Positions 45,508 to 58,400 of a stretch of DNA of 64,000 nucleotides are shown in pieces. Positions within the stretch are counted from its first letter, which is position 1. Every line of letters starts with the position of its first letter. A program made the translations under genes and the position numbers. The notes beneath the pieces were generated by a model. It saw only the letters and a list, made by a program, of their open reading frames with translations, had not been told where the DNA came from and searched no databases. The stretch comes from Strigamia acuminata (Eukaryota; Arthropoda; Chilopoda; Geophilomorpha; Linotaeniidae): assembly GCA_949358305.1 (NCBI GenBank), contig OX442318.1, positions 8,542,501 to 8,606,500 on the forward strand, read 5' to 3'.

Positions 45508-46949
45508 TTATATTTCATGGATGGTTATCTCATAAGCAATTTTTTCATCCTCGGTCTCATATCTATCAGGTTTACAATCTTTGCATTTTTGACAAGTTTC
45601 GCATTCTAAAGCAGGTGAAAGCGCTTCAGTCTCGCAAATGTAATGCATAGGATACTTGCGATGTGTCGTTGAATGAACACAACCTCTATCATTCCAACAA
45701 GCTCTGCTGTTATGTCGTTGAAGCCATGTCAAGTGGACGCAATACTCGTCATTATCCCAATTATTTGGTTCGCCATTACACCAAGCAGTATAGGTGAAAG
45801 GTTCCCAGGTCGAAGTCCAAACAAACGCAGGTTTTTTGATATTTGAAACTTCTATTAAACGATTTAAAAAATACTCAAAAAGGAGCTACATATCTTTACC
45901 CAAGTAAAATCGTCATTGGACCAATAGTTATTGACATTTAGTTGGTGTTGCTGCTTATCTTAGGTTATGCACAGTATTTACAGTCGGCTTTACGCAGTGT
46001 ACTGTTGGCTTTATGGGGTACTCCATCGGCTTTATGGGGTACTCCATCGGCTTAAAGCAGTACACCTTCGGCTTTAAGCAATGGCAGTGGCTACGTTCAC
46101 GTCCGACATGAACGCATTATTTTCAAGGTGTGCTGTGATTGGCTGAGATCTATTGATGTCGATTCGTTTTCTCAAAGTAAGTTTTCTCAAACTCAATGTT
46201 CTCGAGGTTTTAGCTTCTTTTTTTCTTACACGTCGGATGTGAACTTAGCCACTATGTTAAGCAATATATCTTCAACTTTATACAGTATAACTTCGACTTT
46301 ACGCAGTATAACTTCGGCTTTACGCAGTATAAATTCAGCTTTACGTCGTATATTAAATTATACCTTCAGATTCATATAATGCTGCATGTGTATGCCGTTA
46401 TTCCTCCAGCTTCTTATGATTACGGCACTGCTAATAGTGTAATTTAAAGCGGTAAAAAATTTTCTCTATTTAAAATTAGATGACCCTACGACAATTCACT
46501 AAACCAACTAAATACCATCTACTGGTAATTGTGGGAGTATTAAAATTCAAACTTTACTTGTAAGCATGCCAGATGTCCAATACCCTATTTCTTGATCTTT
46601 CACTAAAAATGAAATCATTAGAAAATCGAATGACACTCTAAATGAGCACAAGTTACCATTCAGCTTGACTGCCTGCTTGAAAACTAACATTGCTTCTTCC
46701 TCAGTTTGAACAGCCAAAAGTGATGCTTCCATTTCATTACATTTTCTTGAAGATTCTAACCAGGTAGCTGTTTCCCTGGAGAAGTAGTAACAACGCCCCT
46801 CCAAGTCATCAAAACCTTCTGGGCATTCAACACAGAACCCCAAAGAATGTGTGCAGAAAATGATGAATACAACTACCAGAAGAAAACAGCTAAATCTGTG
46901 AACATTTAATCTAATTTCAAGTATTTCCCTTACCTAAAATAGTCTTCAT
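45508..46949 (-). CDS. Secreted single-CTLD lectin-like protein with IHEI tail
   Basis: Exons leftwards: 46934-46949, 46657-46872, 46558-46602 and 45508-45851; 621 bases, 206 residues. Signal peptide MKTILVVFIIFCTHSLG. CTLD: RCYYFSRETATWLESSRKC, YWTSG, AWCNGEPNNWDNDEYC, CWNDRGC, YICETE; a complete EPN/WND site. The tail adds a CETCQKCKDCK cysteine cluster and ends EDEKIAYEITIHEI, nearly the same end as the 37606-38356 gene. No membrane segment. Intron 3 carries a 21-bp minisatellite split by a MITE. Confidence 0.88.
45965..46375. repeat. 21-bp minisatellite split by a family G MITE
   Basis: Units like TTCGGCTTTACGCAGTATAA run from about 45965 to 46083, are interrupted by the MITE at about 46085-46255 (GTGGCTACGTTCACGTCCGA end), and resume to about 46375. 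Confidence 0.8.
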
Positions 46950-47460
46950 GGTTCTGTTCCACAAGTACACACCAAATCTGATAATGTGTTGTTAAGTTGG
47001 CTTCTTTTATTTCAATTTCATGACATTATCAAATGGCAAATGAGCATAGACAAAGTTTAACATTTTTAAATGTCAATGTAAATAGAGTGTCGTAATCACA
47101 TTTGATTGTACAAGTACCCTAATCAAATTATATTTTTAATGTTAAGTGGGCACAATTTCTGCGCACTTGAAAACTAAAGCGCAATGCACCATTATCTCAT
47201 AACATTATCGCATTTTGAAATGTCAATTGAAGTATATTTCAGATGTCACAAACGTGCTGTTTTATTCAGCTTTAGGACCAGGGGCTCAAGCACAAAACGT
47301 CTAAAAAACTAAGTAATCTAGAACAGGGTTTCTCAAACTTTTTAGCATTGCGACCCATTTTTAATAAAGGCAATCTTCCGCGCCCCACTTCATCATCAGT
47401 GCATTAAATTTTTCCAAAAAAAACTACTGTACGTATACTTAAGAGAAAAAAAAGAATTAC
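46950..47460. other. Spacer; possible hAT-like end
   Basis: CAGGGTTTCTCAAACTTTTT at 47325-47344, followed by GCGACCC, resembles ends of hAT-derived MITEs. No gene seen. Confidence 0.35.
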
Positions 47461-47726
47461 CATTTAGTGTTACTGCAAGAGAGAAAATTGCAGCTGATTC
47501 TTCCTCAGTTTCAATACTCAAAAGAGTTGAATTTAAATTAGCACATTTTCTTGTTGCTTTAACCAAGTTGCCGATTCTTCAGCGAAGTGGTAACAACCAG
47601 TTCCTAAGTGTCCAAACCCATCCGGACATTCAAGACACAAGCAGTGCATATGTCCACAAGTGATAAATAAAACTTGTTAAAAATTTAATTTAATTTTTAT
47701 TTTTTCTTACCCAAAATGAGCCTCAT
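47461..47726 (-). pseudogene. CTLD lectin remnant, exons 1-2 only
   Basis: Exon 1 47711-47726 (MRLIL) and exon 2 47461-47672 (212 instead of 216 bases). It reads LECPDGFGHLGTGCYHF and, after a one-base loss following ATWL, RKCANLNSTLLSIETEEES in the shifted frame. No exons 3-4 to the left. Confidence 0.85.
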
Positions 47727-48179
47727 TGTTGCCATAAAGTCAAACCAGATATGTTAAGTCTGGTATTAAGTTTGTTTCTTTTATTTCAATTTTTATGATA
47801 ATTATTAAATGGCAAGTAGACATCATAAAATGGCAAGTGGGCATTATAAAATGGCAAGTGAGCATTTTCCAATGCCAATCACATTTGATTAAATTTTAGT
47901 GATAAAATTGTTCAATTTTAAAAGGGAACTAAATCAAAATAAAAGCATTTCCTATTTTATAGGAGTAGAGTTCACGACATTTTTAAATTTGTCCACAAAA
48001 TTCATAATTAATTGGATACGATGCTCAGTGTTTGGATGCGAAGCGTGCTAATTCTTCAAGAAGACAGAACAAATTTGTAAAATAAACTCGAAATTCATAC
48101 AGAAAACATAGTACTCCGTATAATTTTATGATAACCTAAATCAGATATAACGATGATAACCCATTGAAATAAAGTGAAA

Positions 48180-48540
48180 ATCACAAGAAAATCACTAAAA
48201 ATCACTGGAAATCTCAAGAAAATCACTAAAAATCACTGAAAATCCCAAGAAAATCACTAAAAATCACTGAAAATCCCAAGAAAATCACTGAAAATCACTA
48301 GAAAATCACTGAAAATCATAAGAAAATCACAAAAAAATCACTGAAAATCACAAGAAAATCACTGAAAATCACAAGAAAATCACAAAAAAAATTATGAAAA
48401 TTAAAAGAAAGTCACTGGAAATCACAAGAAAGTCACTGGAAATCACAAGAAAGTCACTGGAAATCACAAGAAAGTCACTGGAAATCACAAGAAAGTCACT
48501 GCAAATCACAAGAAAGTCACTGCAAATCACAAAAACAAAA
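48180..48540. repeat. 21-bp-based minisatellite
   Basis: Right half: five or more units of AGAAAGTCACTGGAAATCAC plus one base. Left half: diverged AAAATCACT units. Confidence 0.9.
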
Positions 48541-49954
48541 AAATCACCCAAAATCATCGACTAAAATTCATTGTAATAAGAAATCACGCAAAATTAGCCT
48601 ATAATTCACACAAATAAGAAGGAAACCACCCAAAAATTATCCAAAATTCATGAAAATATACAGAAAATCACGCAAAACGAACCAAAAATCCATGAATTAA
48701 TCAAAATCCGGTACACAAATAGCATAAATATTTCCCACAATTATAATTCCAGTTCTATAATTAAAAAAATTCATTCCCCGTGGTGAATTTTGCATTTTTG
48801 ATTCAAATATAATATACAACGCCCCTCCACAAAAATAACAATTTGATTCAAAGAAAACAATGATAAATTAATATTTAAAAAAATAAAAGTACTTACAGTT
48901 AGTTCAATGTTGAATTATTACATCACACTGTCACAGATTCACGGTCACACATTTCTAAGTCTAGTTCCAGTTTCATGTTTAGAAGTCTTATAGGTAAGAA
49001 GAAAAATATCCGAAGCACAACGATCGGATGATTTTGGGTTGAAACTTCACTCAGAATTCTTATAATGTTATAATCACAACACATTCCGAAGATGTCCGGG
49101 TTGGACGTCCGCCATTGTCCTTGTCCTATTGAAACAGTCCCGCAGAAACGGGAATCTTCGATGAAGTTTTTGCGAGTTTTTGTAATTTCGTTTACTCTTT
49201 TTTTCTGAAATAATATTAAAAATAAACATTAAAATTATTTAAACAAAAATAGAAAAAATTAAATAAATAAATTTCGGCATTAGTTCCGGATCTGACGAGG
49301 AATCTGAGTTATTAACTGAGTCGTTTATTGGTCGCTAGATGTCAGCCATATAAAAATAAAAATATCCCTAAAATAGAAATACAAACGGATAATTAATAAT
49401 TTTTAAAAAAAAATTAGTAGCTGCATTCAAAAATTAAAATAACAATTTTAGTTTAAGTGTATTTTAAGTTTTAACATGGGTTTAAACAGGAAATGATGTC
49501 ATTTTTGGTTTGAAGTAAAACACAAAATATTTTAGTTTTTGAATGCAGCTAGTTTTTCCTTCGTTTTATTTGCCATTTGTAAGTAAAAATTTTAATAAAT
49601 AAAATATTTTCTTGATGGAAATTTACAATGCATTTTTTTTATTGCAATGTAGTGACTGCTAGTTGAATTTGATTCATTTCTATACAACACTTTGCAGTCT
49701 GTGAGATAATAAAAGAAAAAATTATTTGCAAAAACCAAATAAAAATTATTTTAACATTTTTAATAGATCCGTGATAAAAAAGTGAAATAATACCAACTTA
49801 AACATATATTATTACTTGTAAATATATTAGTGTATTTATTTACAGGATACGGCTGCTATTTGATATCTTACAATAACTTACAATGGATTTTAATAGGAAC
49901 ATAAACCGATATGCAATCCATTGTGTAATATTAATATCAGTGCCAGAGCACATT
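48541..49954. other. Unassigned AT-rich DNA
   Basis: No coding region, RNA or named element recognised. 49640-49950 resembles sequence near 10740-10900 and 840-990 (AATAGCATCCG...ATTATTTCACTTAAT), a dispersed repeat or a shared lectin 3' flank. Confidence 0.4.
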
Positions 49955-50150
49955 TTCACACAATTGAATATTATTCTTCAGCCGTTTCGATGCTAACCGA
50001 ATCTGCGTTCAATTTTCCACTAAATCGCATTGCTTTCATGCAGTTCTTAGTCCGATTTGAAAAGTAGTAGCAACCTTTATGCAGTTTAATGAAATCAGTA
50101 GAACAATTCGTATAAACAGTTCCAGTATGCAAACCCCGGGTTCACGTACA
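49955..50150 (-). pseudogene. CTLD N-terminal exon fragment
   Basis: Reads CSTDFIKLHKGCYYFSN, then SVSIETAEE and a stop. Close to the fragments at 10570 and 50278. No other exons. Confidence 0.75.
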
Positions 50151-50277
50151 AGTTGAGTTGTGGATAATCTGAGCCGTTAACAGATGCTATTGCTGTTAGA
50201 TGTTGCTTCAGATTCTTAACCACTTTGCTGTCTGAACTATAAGTTTGCACAGAGGGACTTTACAGCACATGTCTTAC

Positions 50278-50405
50278 CAATTCTGTTAAATTACACAAAA
50301 GTTGTTTCCACTTTCCAAATCAAACTGGGTACTGGATGGAAGCAAAGCAATTGTGTGGACAATTAAACTCAGATTCAGTTAGGTTCGGGACAGGAGAAGA
50401 ATAAT
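50278..50405 (+). pseudogene. CTLD N-terminal exon fragment
   Basis: Reads NSVKLHKSCFHFPNQTGYW, then LCGQLNSDSV and a stop after GEE. Head-to-head with the - strand fragment 130 bases to its left. Confidence 0.7.
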
Positions 50406-50450
50406 AAAATTGAAACAAAAATTAGCCATGTCACTTTGCTGTTAATGCAG

Positions 50451-50615
50451 TCGAGCCTCGTTATAACGAATCGCAAGGGACCCAAAAAAAAATGCTTTGT
50501 TATAATGAAAGTTCGTTATATAAAAATTTTTTAACACGGTGTTGTATGGCAAACCAACCCACCAAATCATTTTTAAGTATTCGTTAAATAGAGATTCGTT
50601 ATAACAAGGTTCGAT
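50451..50615. mobile_element. MITE, family D
   Basis: TCGAGCCTCGTTATAACGAA at left, ATAACAAGGTTCGA at right. Confidence 0.85.
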
Positions 50616-50630
50616 CATATTACAAGTAAG

Positions 50631-50800
50631 CTCTGTTTTCCCCTGCTGACTAAAGTTGGCTGATCCGATGGTGTTGAGTGCAAATGCAAGTCAACGCCAT
50701 CTAGGGAGAGCTTTTACAAACTCGGACTTAAAATTGCGCGTTTGGACTCGCTGCTTTTCAGCGCGGTTCGGGCGCGTAACAATATCAGTTTAAAATTAAT
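50631..50800 (+). repeat. Second copy of the 9975-10440 dispersed repeat
   Basis: GTAAGCTCTGTTTTCCCC at the start and ACTCGCTGCTTTTCAGCGC near the end. Confidence 0.55.
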
Positions 50801-51032
50801 CCTACGATATTGTTATCCCTGTATTTCTTCGATTTTTAGTTACACTTTTTTCCCGTAAAAACATCTCTAAAAACAGGGTGCGTCTAACAGGGCCCTGAAC
50901 TTGGCATAGGCAACCCAGCGTAGAAATACAGATGAACTAAATCAGCACTTCTCAAAATGGTGGTCTATGGTCTGGTGCCGATCCTCGAGCAATAGGATGT
51001 TAGTCCGCAACTTGGTAGTTGAAATGCAAAGA

Positions 51033-51240
51033 TTATACAGGGTGTTCTAAAAGTCTGGTCCCCTCCAAATATTTCCTGAGCAATTGCATCTAGACCAACT
51101 TTGATGAAAGGATCGTATAGGAAGTTGGGTGCTAACAATCCAATGATGTCATCAAATTGAACCTTGAAGGTCATTTTCAAGGTCATTCACTTTTAAACCG
51201 TTTAAGATACAGCAAAATTTCCAATTACAAAGTTGTAGAG
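51033..51240. repeat. TATACAGGG-type element
   Basis: Begins TATACAGGGTGTTCTAAAAG. Its right part is an inverted match of 45200-45260. Confidence 0.6.
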
Positions 51241-51604
51241 CACCATCAAATTAGTACTATAAAACTTATCTTAGTTAAAATAAGTTTGGTACTTTAATGT
51301 CCCGATCATACTTTAACTAGTTCCTTAAAAATTTCACCTCAAATGAATATTATTAAACTTTTATTCCCTTTCAGTAGGTATTATAGACTAAATCTTATCT
51401 ACCAAATAAAACATCTAAGCTTATTATAATAACCAAATTCAGTTTATTTAGTCTCCCAGAGTAAGTAACAGGCCGGATTTAAATTTCAGGATATTAGAGA
51501 AAATGATATTCCAACACAATACAAAGTGTTAATTATAACAATAACTTATAATAAAAACATTTATGAATCATTAGTTGTGCAAATATCACACAATGAGGAT
51601 ACAG

Positions 51605-51786
51605 TTCAAACCTCGTTATAACGAACCACAACATAATAAATTTCTTGTTAAAACGAATAGTTAAAAATGGCTTGGTTGCTAGGTTGGCCATAGAACACCA
51701 TGTTAAAAAATTTTGATATAACGAACTTTCGTTATAACGAATCGATTTCTCGAGTCCCTTGCAACTCATCATAACGAGACTCGAAT
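51605..51786. mobile_element. MITE, family D
   Basis: CCTCGTTATAACGAACCACA at left, CATAACGAGACTCGA at right. Confidence 0.85.
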
Positions 51787-51879
51787 GTTTATAAAACTAA
51801 GAACTAGATCAGGGGTCGGCAAGTAATTTTAAGTGGGGTCCGGATACTATTGAAAATTTTTATCGAGGTATAGAAAAAA

Positions 51880-51990
51880 ACACTTAAAAACCTTACTAAA
51901 AACCTAAGAAAACACGTAAAAACCTTACTAAAAACCTAAGAAAACACGTAAAAACCTTACTAAAAATCTAAAAAAAACACTTAAAAACCA
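51880..51990. repeat. 32-bp tandem repeat, about 3 copies
   Basis: Unit AAAAACCTTACTAAAAACCT followed by AAGAAAACACGT. Confidence 0.9.
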
Positions 51991-52044
51991 AATAAACCCC
52001 CCAGTAAACACACAACCCAAAAAATGCTAGTTTTTTTGTGACTA

Positions 52045-52212
52045 CTCTTTTGGACCAGTGGTAAAGATGTACACCGAAATCGCAAGTTTTATTGGCCATC
52101 CACAGGAAAAGCTGTTAGCTTAACAAATTAATGTGAGGACAATCCAGACAACGATTTTAGTGGAGAATTGTGTATTCACATTCAAGTGTACAAAGGAAAA
52201 GCTTGCTGATTG
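52045..52212 (+). pseudogene. CTLD C-terminal exon fragment
   Basis: Reads FWTSGKDVHRNRKFYW, then a stop where NWC is expected, then CEDNPDN and YKGKAC before another stop. Matches CTLD1 exon 3 of the 55416-62245 gene. Confidence 0.8.
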
Positions 52213-53588
52213 AGATTTGTAACCAGAAATAAATGAAAAGACTATAATTGTTACATTTTTCTGAATCTAGAGTTTTCAACCTACCACAAAAGACTATGCA
52301 TGTGTCCTTTGTTTCTATTTTGTCATTAATTCTTATAAAAATTTATTGTAAATTATTTTAAAATAAACAAATGCAATTCTACTATAAAAAAAACAGTTTT
52401 TGATTGTGTAGTTAATAGGTTAAAATGTGCTAATACTGTAATATGCACCACATATAAAAAAAATATCATTATAACACCTTTTTGATTTTTCCTTCTTCTT
52501 TCTCACTGTTATTGCAATCAATGATAGTAAATTTTCTCCATCTTGACAGCGCACGAAAGTAAGAAAAATGATGGCGAAGAATTTTTTTTTCTTTTATATT
52601 TTTTTAAAAAAATTTTTTAAAAAATAAAAAAATGAAAAAATTTCAAATTTTCTTAATTTCCACCATTACGTCGCACGCACGTTCACACTTGGTCCGTCAC
52701 GACGACGTGACATCTCTTTTATGTATTTAAGCGATGTTGGATCGTCTAAGTTTTCAATTTGGTGCGAACATGTCTATCGAGAGCATTCCGAACTATTTGC
52801 GAAATTTGAGGGCTTGTTTGCTGTGTTCGATGGTCAAAACATTCGAAATTATTACGTGATACGGTATCACGCAATACGCACGTTCACTCGATTTTCATAA
52901 GAAACCCCCCAAAATTGAAAAATTGCAGATTATCCTCAAAATTGCGATATTACGGTCGGATTGCGGCAATTGCGGACTTAAAAGATCCTCCAATTGCAAA
53001 AATTAAGCTCTAAAAATGCTCCATTTGAATTGTCGACACTTATGAAAACGTTTTGGAGGACTTTTATTTTCCGCAAAAATAGCATCTTTAGTGATGGGTC
53101 GGTTGCTGGTGCAACCAGCCTTCGCGGCACAGCCAGCACGTGAGTAGATGGGAGACTCCGACCCCTAGACAAATGTATTAAATAAAGCCCAACCACCCAA
53201 CACATGGCAAATTTTTTTTAAATGACAGCAAGAAATACAGGAAACCAGCAAATTGTTTGTTCTTATTCACAATCATTAAACAAAGTTGTGGTGCCCTCAA
53301 ACGTACGCATTTGAGTAAGCACCATATTTCTAAATAATCTAATAAATAAAACTATATTTTAAATTAACTCGGTATATCTGTTTATTTAATGCCGGTACCT
53401 CCATTAGAACCCAAAACCGGATGTTTGCAGTAAACAACATAGAACATAATCTGCGAACAATAGGTAATTTCAATAATATTTTACTGTTGATATAATTTGT
53501 AAGAAACCCTAAACTTATTGTCTAATTTTAAAAGCAAAATAAAACAAGAAAAATTAAAAAAAAACGTATCCGTAATCACTTTTTCGAC
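52213..53588. other. Spacer, no gene seen
   Basis: A/T homopolymer-rich at 52575-52665. A GC-richer stretch at 53090-53170 ends in an AATAAA-type signal but has no open frame. Confidence 0.4.
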
Positions 53589-54364
53589 ATGATTGCCAGT
53601 AAGTTGACTTCTCGTAAACTTATAATCTTATTTACTTGCGATTGCTTATGGAGTTAATATTTTAAGTCTTAGTGATTTTTATCTGCTGCCTTTGGTGTAA
53701 ACCAATCAATGCTTGTGTGGACGGTCGTTACAGCAGTTGTCCTTCAAATTTCATTCGATTGCATAATGGTTGCTATAATTTTTCAACCGATAAAGGGAAC
53801 TGGCGTGAAGCAATCGTCTATTGTGGAGAGATGAATGCGCAGTCAGTGAGCATCGAATCGAAAGAAGAAAATGATGCAATTTACAAACACATCGATACAT
53901 TACACCCGTCAGGTGAGTAGATTGATCCAAGAACTTTTCTCAATTTTCCCAATCAGAATATCTACTGAAACCAAGGAAATTCCGAATACTTCTCCCTGGG
54001 ATTTCCGATAGGCCTACACCCTGCTTGTTAACTCTGCTTAAACAGTTTGTAAATGTGTACTTGTCATTTTGCAATTCCAGAAACAGTCACTTACTGGACT
54101 TCAGGTGTTGATTTAATTCTTGGTTTATATAATTACTATAAAAGCGACTACCGGTGGATATACAATGGAGAGAACGTAAAGTACACAAATTGGTGTCCAG
54201 ATGAACCCAACGATTCTGGTTATGTTGAAAATTGCATTCATTTAGTTCATTTTAAGGATGGATTAAATTGTTGGAATGATAAACATTGTTTCAGTAATAG
54301 ATGGGTAGTGGAAAAGGATATGAGATTTATATGTGAATTCAGACCTCATGTGAAAGTTGCATAA
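53589..54364 (+). CDS. Secreted single-CTLD lectin-like protein
   Basis: Exons 53589-53613, 53667-53912 and 54081-54364; 555 bases, 184 residues. Intron 1 is 53 bases. Signal peptide MIASKLTSLLVIFICCLW. CTLD: GCYNFSTDKGNWREAIVYC, YWTSG, NWCPDEPNDSGYVENC, CWNDKHC, FICEF. EPN and WND are both present. No membrane segment. Exon lengths 25 and 246 equal those of the - strand gene at 7042-7712, and the mature N-termini (NACVDG) match, so the two are close paralogues 46 kb apart on opposite strands. Confidence 0.9.
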
Positions 54365-54419
54365 ATTGTTGTTTGTACAGATTGGTAGAAATTAAAAAAA
54401 AAAAATTGAAAAAAAAAAA

Positions 54420-55090
54420 ATGGTTTTTTGCAAAATGTCGCGCATAATCTTGCAGCAGTACGTACAGAGTACTTGTACTAGCAAACTCGTGCGCTATCTT
54501 GCAGCTAGTCTTGTCAAATCTTGTCTGGCATTAAGGTTATTAATACAATCAATGGCAGCTTGTTGGAAGCAATTTTAAAACTACGTTAGTTTCAACAGAT
54601 GTGAATTGATGGATTGTCGAGGAGAGAAACGAAAACTAAACCATACCGTGTAAGGGTTACTACAGAAGTCGCGTTACAATTTTATTCAATGTTAAAATCG
54701 CTGAGCACCAGGTGGCGCTGTTACAAAACTATCATCATAGAATATCACATTACAATATCAAAACTCACCGAAGGTAAGTTCCATGCAATGATACCGTATT
54801 TCAATTGTGGCTCCGCAAAATGCTATTGCAACTAGCATCGTTTTAAAAAGTGAAAACTTCAGACAAATTTCTCGAACACAAACTGTCAAAGCCATGTACA
54901 GTATTTTGCGGAACACCCCCTAAATTCATCGGTTAATTTTAAGGAAAAAATGCTCTTGACGATAAGATGCAATCACGAAACAATCTGCGGTAGTAGCGCA
55001 CTCTGGCGGCGATTTGAACACCAATATAAAAGCCTTTTTCAAAAACTTGGTTTTTTATATTTACTTGTTGTAAGCATGGTCTTTAGGCCA
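54420..55090. repeat. Dispersed repeat, inverted relative of 1500-1625
   Basis: GCGGTAGTAGCGCACTCTGG at about 54988 is the inverse of 1574-1595. The outer parts have no clear ends. Confidence 0.5.
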
Positions 55091-55415
55091 ATTATGGCTT
55101 GGGTACTGAAATTATGACGCTATACATCTTTTGTGTAAAACAATCTTGACAGCCATCATGTTAAATGCCTGCGGAGAATGTGGTTCACAGTTTAAACTTG
55201 GCATCAAGTTACCAAGTGCAAACTTTAAATATTAGAATCGATTTCAGGATGTCCGAAGAATTAATACAATATACAATACAAATTAATTACAGCAATAGAA
55301 AACAAAAAAAGAAATAAAAAACATTTATTACATATCTGGCATTGTCTTGAAAATATACATACAGGCCATTCATTATTTGTGAAAATACTTCCCTAGCACA
55401 CTTCGCATTGACATC

Positions 55416-58400
55416 ATGACTGCTACAAAATTAAGCGTTCGTAAGTTACATTTACCAAAACAACTGAATTCGAAACTCTTTATAACAAATCGCAAGGAAC
55501 CCGAAAAATCGATTCGTTATAACGAAAATTTGTTATATCGAAATTTTTTAACGTGTTGTTCTATGGCCAGCCAACCAAACCGGCCATTTTTAAAAGCTTT
55601 TATTAAAGACTTTTATTTAACTTGACATGAACGTTTGTTTGTGTGTGGAGTTCAACTTCCGGTTTCAGTAATATCTCAAAAAAAAGAATTAAGAAATTAA
55701 TCATAAGATTGGAAAATTTTTGGTCGACTTTCCAATAAAGATGTAAATTTTTTCTTCTTTTCTTCCTTTTTCACTAAAAATAATTTAAATCAGTACTAGT
55801 TTTTTCCACACTAAGAATTACTAAATTGTGCACTAATGTTTAAAACTGTATCAACAGCCTTTTGGCATTAGATGGCCACAGATAGGATCAAGTGCCTAAG
55901 CTTTGCATGTATAGTTTAATTGTGTTGTTGGAAAACTATTTCATTAATTTGGCAAAGAAAACCAAGACAATGACCAACTTGCCACTCAACAAAACGATTC
56001 TCCCTTAAAATAATCGAAAAAAAAAGCAGATATACTCCTTACAACTGTCCATTTCTTTACGAATGAGACTTTGGCACCTCAAATTCCTTTTCTGAGTAGG
56101 CCATTTGCAATGCGACACCATCTGAGCACACTGCAATCTACATCCCTAGTTACTCTTAATTTGTTGTCAACATTTCGAATCATGTTGGCCCAGCAGTAAA
56201 TTTCCGAAAATGTTACCAATGTTGGAAGAAAATACAGCTGATTGTGGGAATTTAACTTCGTTTATTAATTAGCACACGTCTTGAACGACCTGCACGTGTT
56301 GGTGGCCAAACCCAAAGAGCCTAATCACGTTCTATACTCTTGTTCGACTCAAAAGGGTGGCCTTCTCCCATTGCCGCATTACTCTTAACTCCAGTCTGTA
56401 TTACTACTAGACTTTGACCGATATCGGTATTTTGTAGTATCGCCGATACCGATAATCGGCAACCGAATATCGGCCGATACCGATACCTGCGCCGATATTG
56501 TCCGACCACCCTCCCCCCAACCCCAAAAAGAAAAGAAAAAGAAAATTGCGTACAAAGACGTTTCTAAAACGTATCGTTTTCGTCTAAAACGATACGTTTT
56601 AGAAACGTGGCAATGTCGGTATCGGCCACGCCAAAAAATATCGGATCCGATATCGGTGAATACCAAAATATCGGCCGATAGCCGATACCGGTATCGGTCA
56701 AAGGATAATTACTACCACTAGGAGAAGTAGTTTTTATTTTTATTATGTTTTGTGATTGCTATTACCATTTAAGTTGATACAATTTTAATTGTTTTTTATT
56801 ATAAAATGTTATTTCCATTTAGGAAATAAAGTTTTATGAACAAATAAATGTAAAACTCATGTTTGTTCTGTTTATTGGTTGCTTTGTCTGGAAAACACAA
56901 TATTTTGAAATTTTGGCTGTTACCTAGGCAATCGATTACAATGTCTGTACATTGTAATGCATTTCTGGTGTTTGGGTCTATATTTTTGGATCACTACACC
57001 AGTGATACGGGACGACCAATGGGAGAAGGCCACCCTTTTGAGTCGAACAAGAGTATAGGTGCGCGAGATAAATTACAATCAACTTTCCCTGGTGGGAGAC
57101 CCTTATTCGGGATTTGCATATTGGATCAAGATGACACGCAAAATATAAACACGCAAAATATAAACAACAACCATTACTGAAAAACCGTCACCGAGACATT
57201 TTTTAAAGTGGTGAGGAAAAAAGAAAAGGTAGTGTAGGTCGGCAGTTTAAATAGTGTAGAATAACGTGAGAAATTAAATTTTTTTTGTGAAAAAGTTAGA
57301 ATAACTAGTGTGTAAATAATTTATGACAATTAACGAATTACCCATCTTTAGACTCTTTTAGTTCGAGACCCTAAATCTTTCCAGTTAGTGTTAAGGCTAG
57401 TTCATTAAACTGAGAATTTACCACTAGCTTGGGCTATAAATAGCCGCAAATGAGATTAGGCCTGACAAAACAACAATAGTTCTCCCGACCAATCCCGAGG
57501 CGCGTAACAAACCGCTTTTGACGTCTGATTGGTCGTTACCGGGAAGAAATTCCTGGCGCCATGCACTCTTTCCACTCTTCCCGCTAAATGTTTCTCTTGC
57601 TTTGCGCCCCCCCCCCCCCGGTGGGGCCTTTACGAACCAAGAATCAAATGTCAAATCCCGTGGGATTGTTGTTTTGTTAGGCCTAATCTCAAAGTATAAA
57701 TTCTCATTTTGACTATCTCATTTTGACTATCTCATTTTCACTATCTACATTAATTTCTATCAGTAAATTCTCGTATCAAATACACCTCGCGCTTGAGTAA
57801 TTGTCGGAATTAGGTCAGCACTCATCTTCTTATCAGGCAAGAAGATTCGTGCTGACCTAATTATCCCGTCAATTACACGTCGCGCTCGGTATATTACCTA
57901 TGAGAAGACCATTTGTAGTAATATAAGATTGAAAAGACTTCAAAATTAGTGAAACCTTGGTCTTTTTTTTTAATTGTACATTTCAGTAGTTATCACTTTC
58001 TGTATGATCGGTGTAGTGAGCTGTAACGGTGATTGTCCCAATGATTTCAAACAGCTGGGCGATGCTTGTTACCATTTTTCAACACAGACTGGTACTTTTT
58101 ATGAGGCAATAGAATACTGTCACAACCTAAAGGCGCAGCTTGTAAGCATCGAGTCGGAATCCGAATCACGACTTATTAATGACTACATCATCAAACAAGA
58201 CATCAAAGGTAAGGATACTTAGCTAAAAAATTGTCTCGAATTTGTGCACCAAAAAAATACGGCATTGATTTAAACACCCCACATTTCTGACTCATTAACC
58301 CCCCTAAAATAATTTTAATTTTCCCCACTCAAATTATGGCACTCCCCTAACGTAGCTCAAACGTAGTCTTCACGTCCTCTATACTCTGACTCACTGTTAG

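Noticed and set aside
57600-57622. Poly-C run as a regulatory element
   Set aside because: Part of a MITE core. No supporting context.
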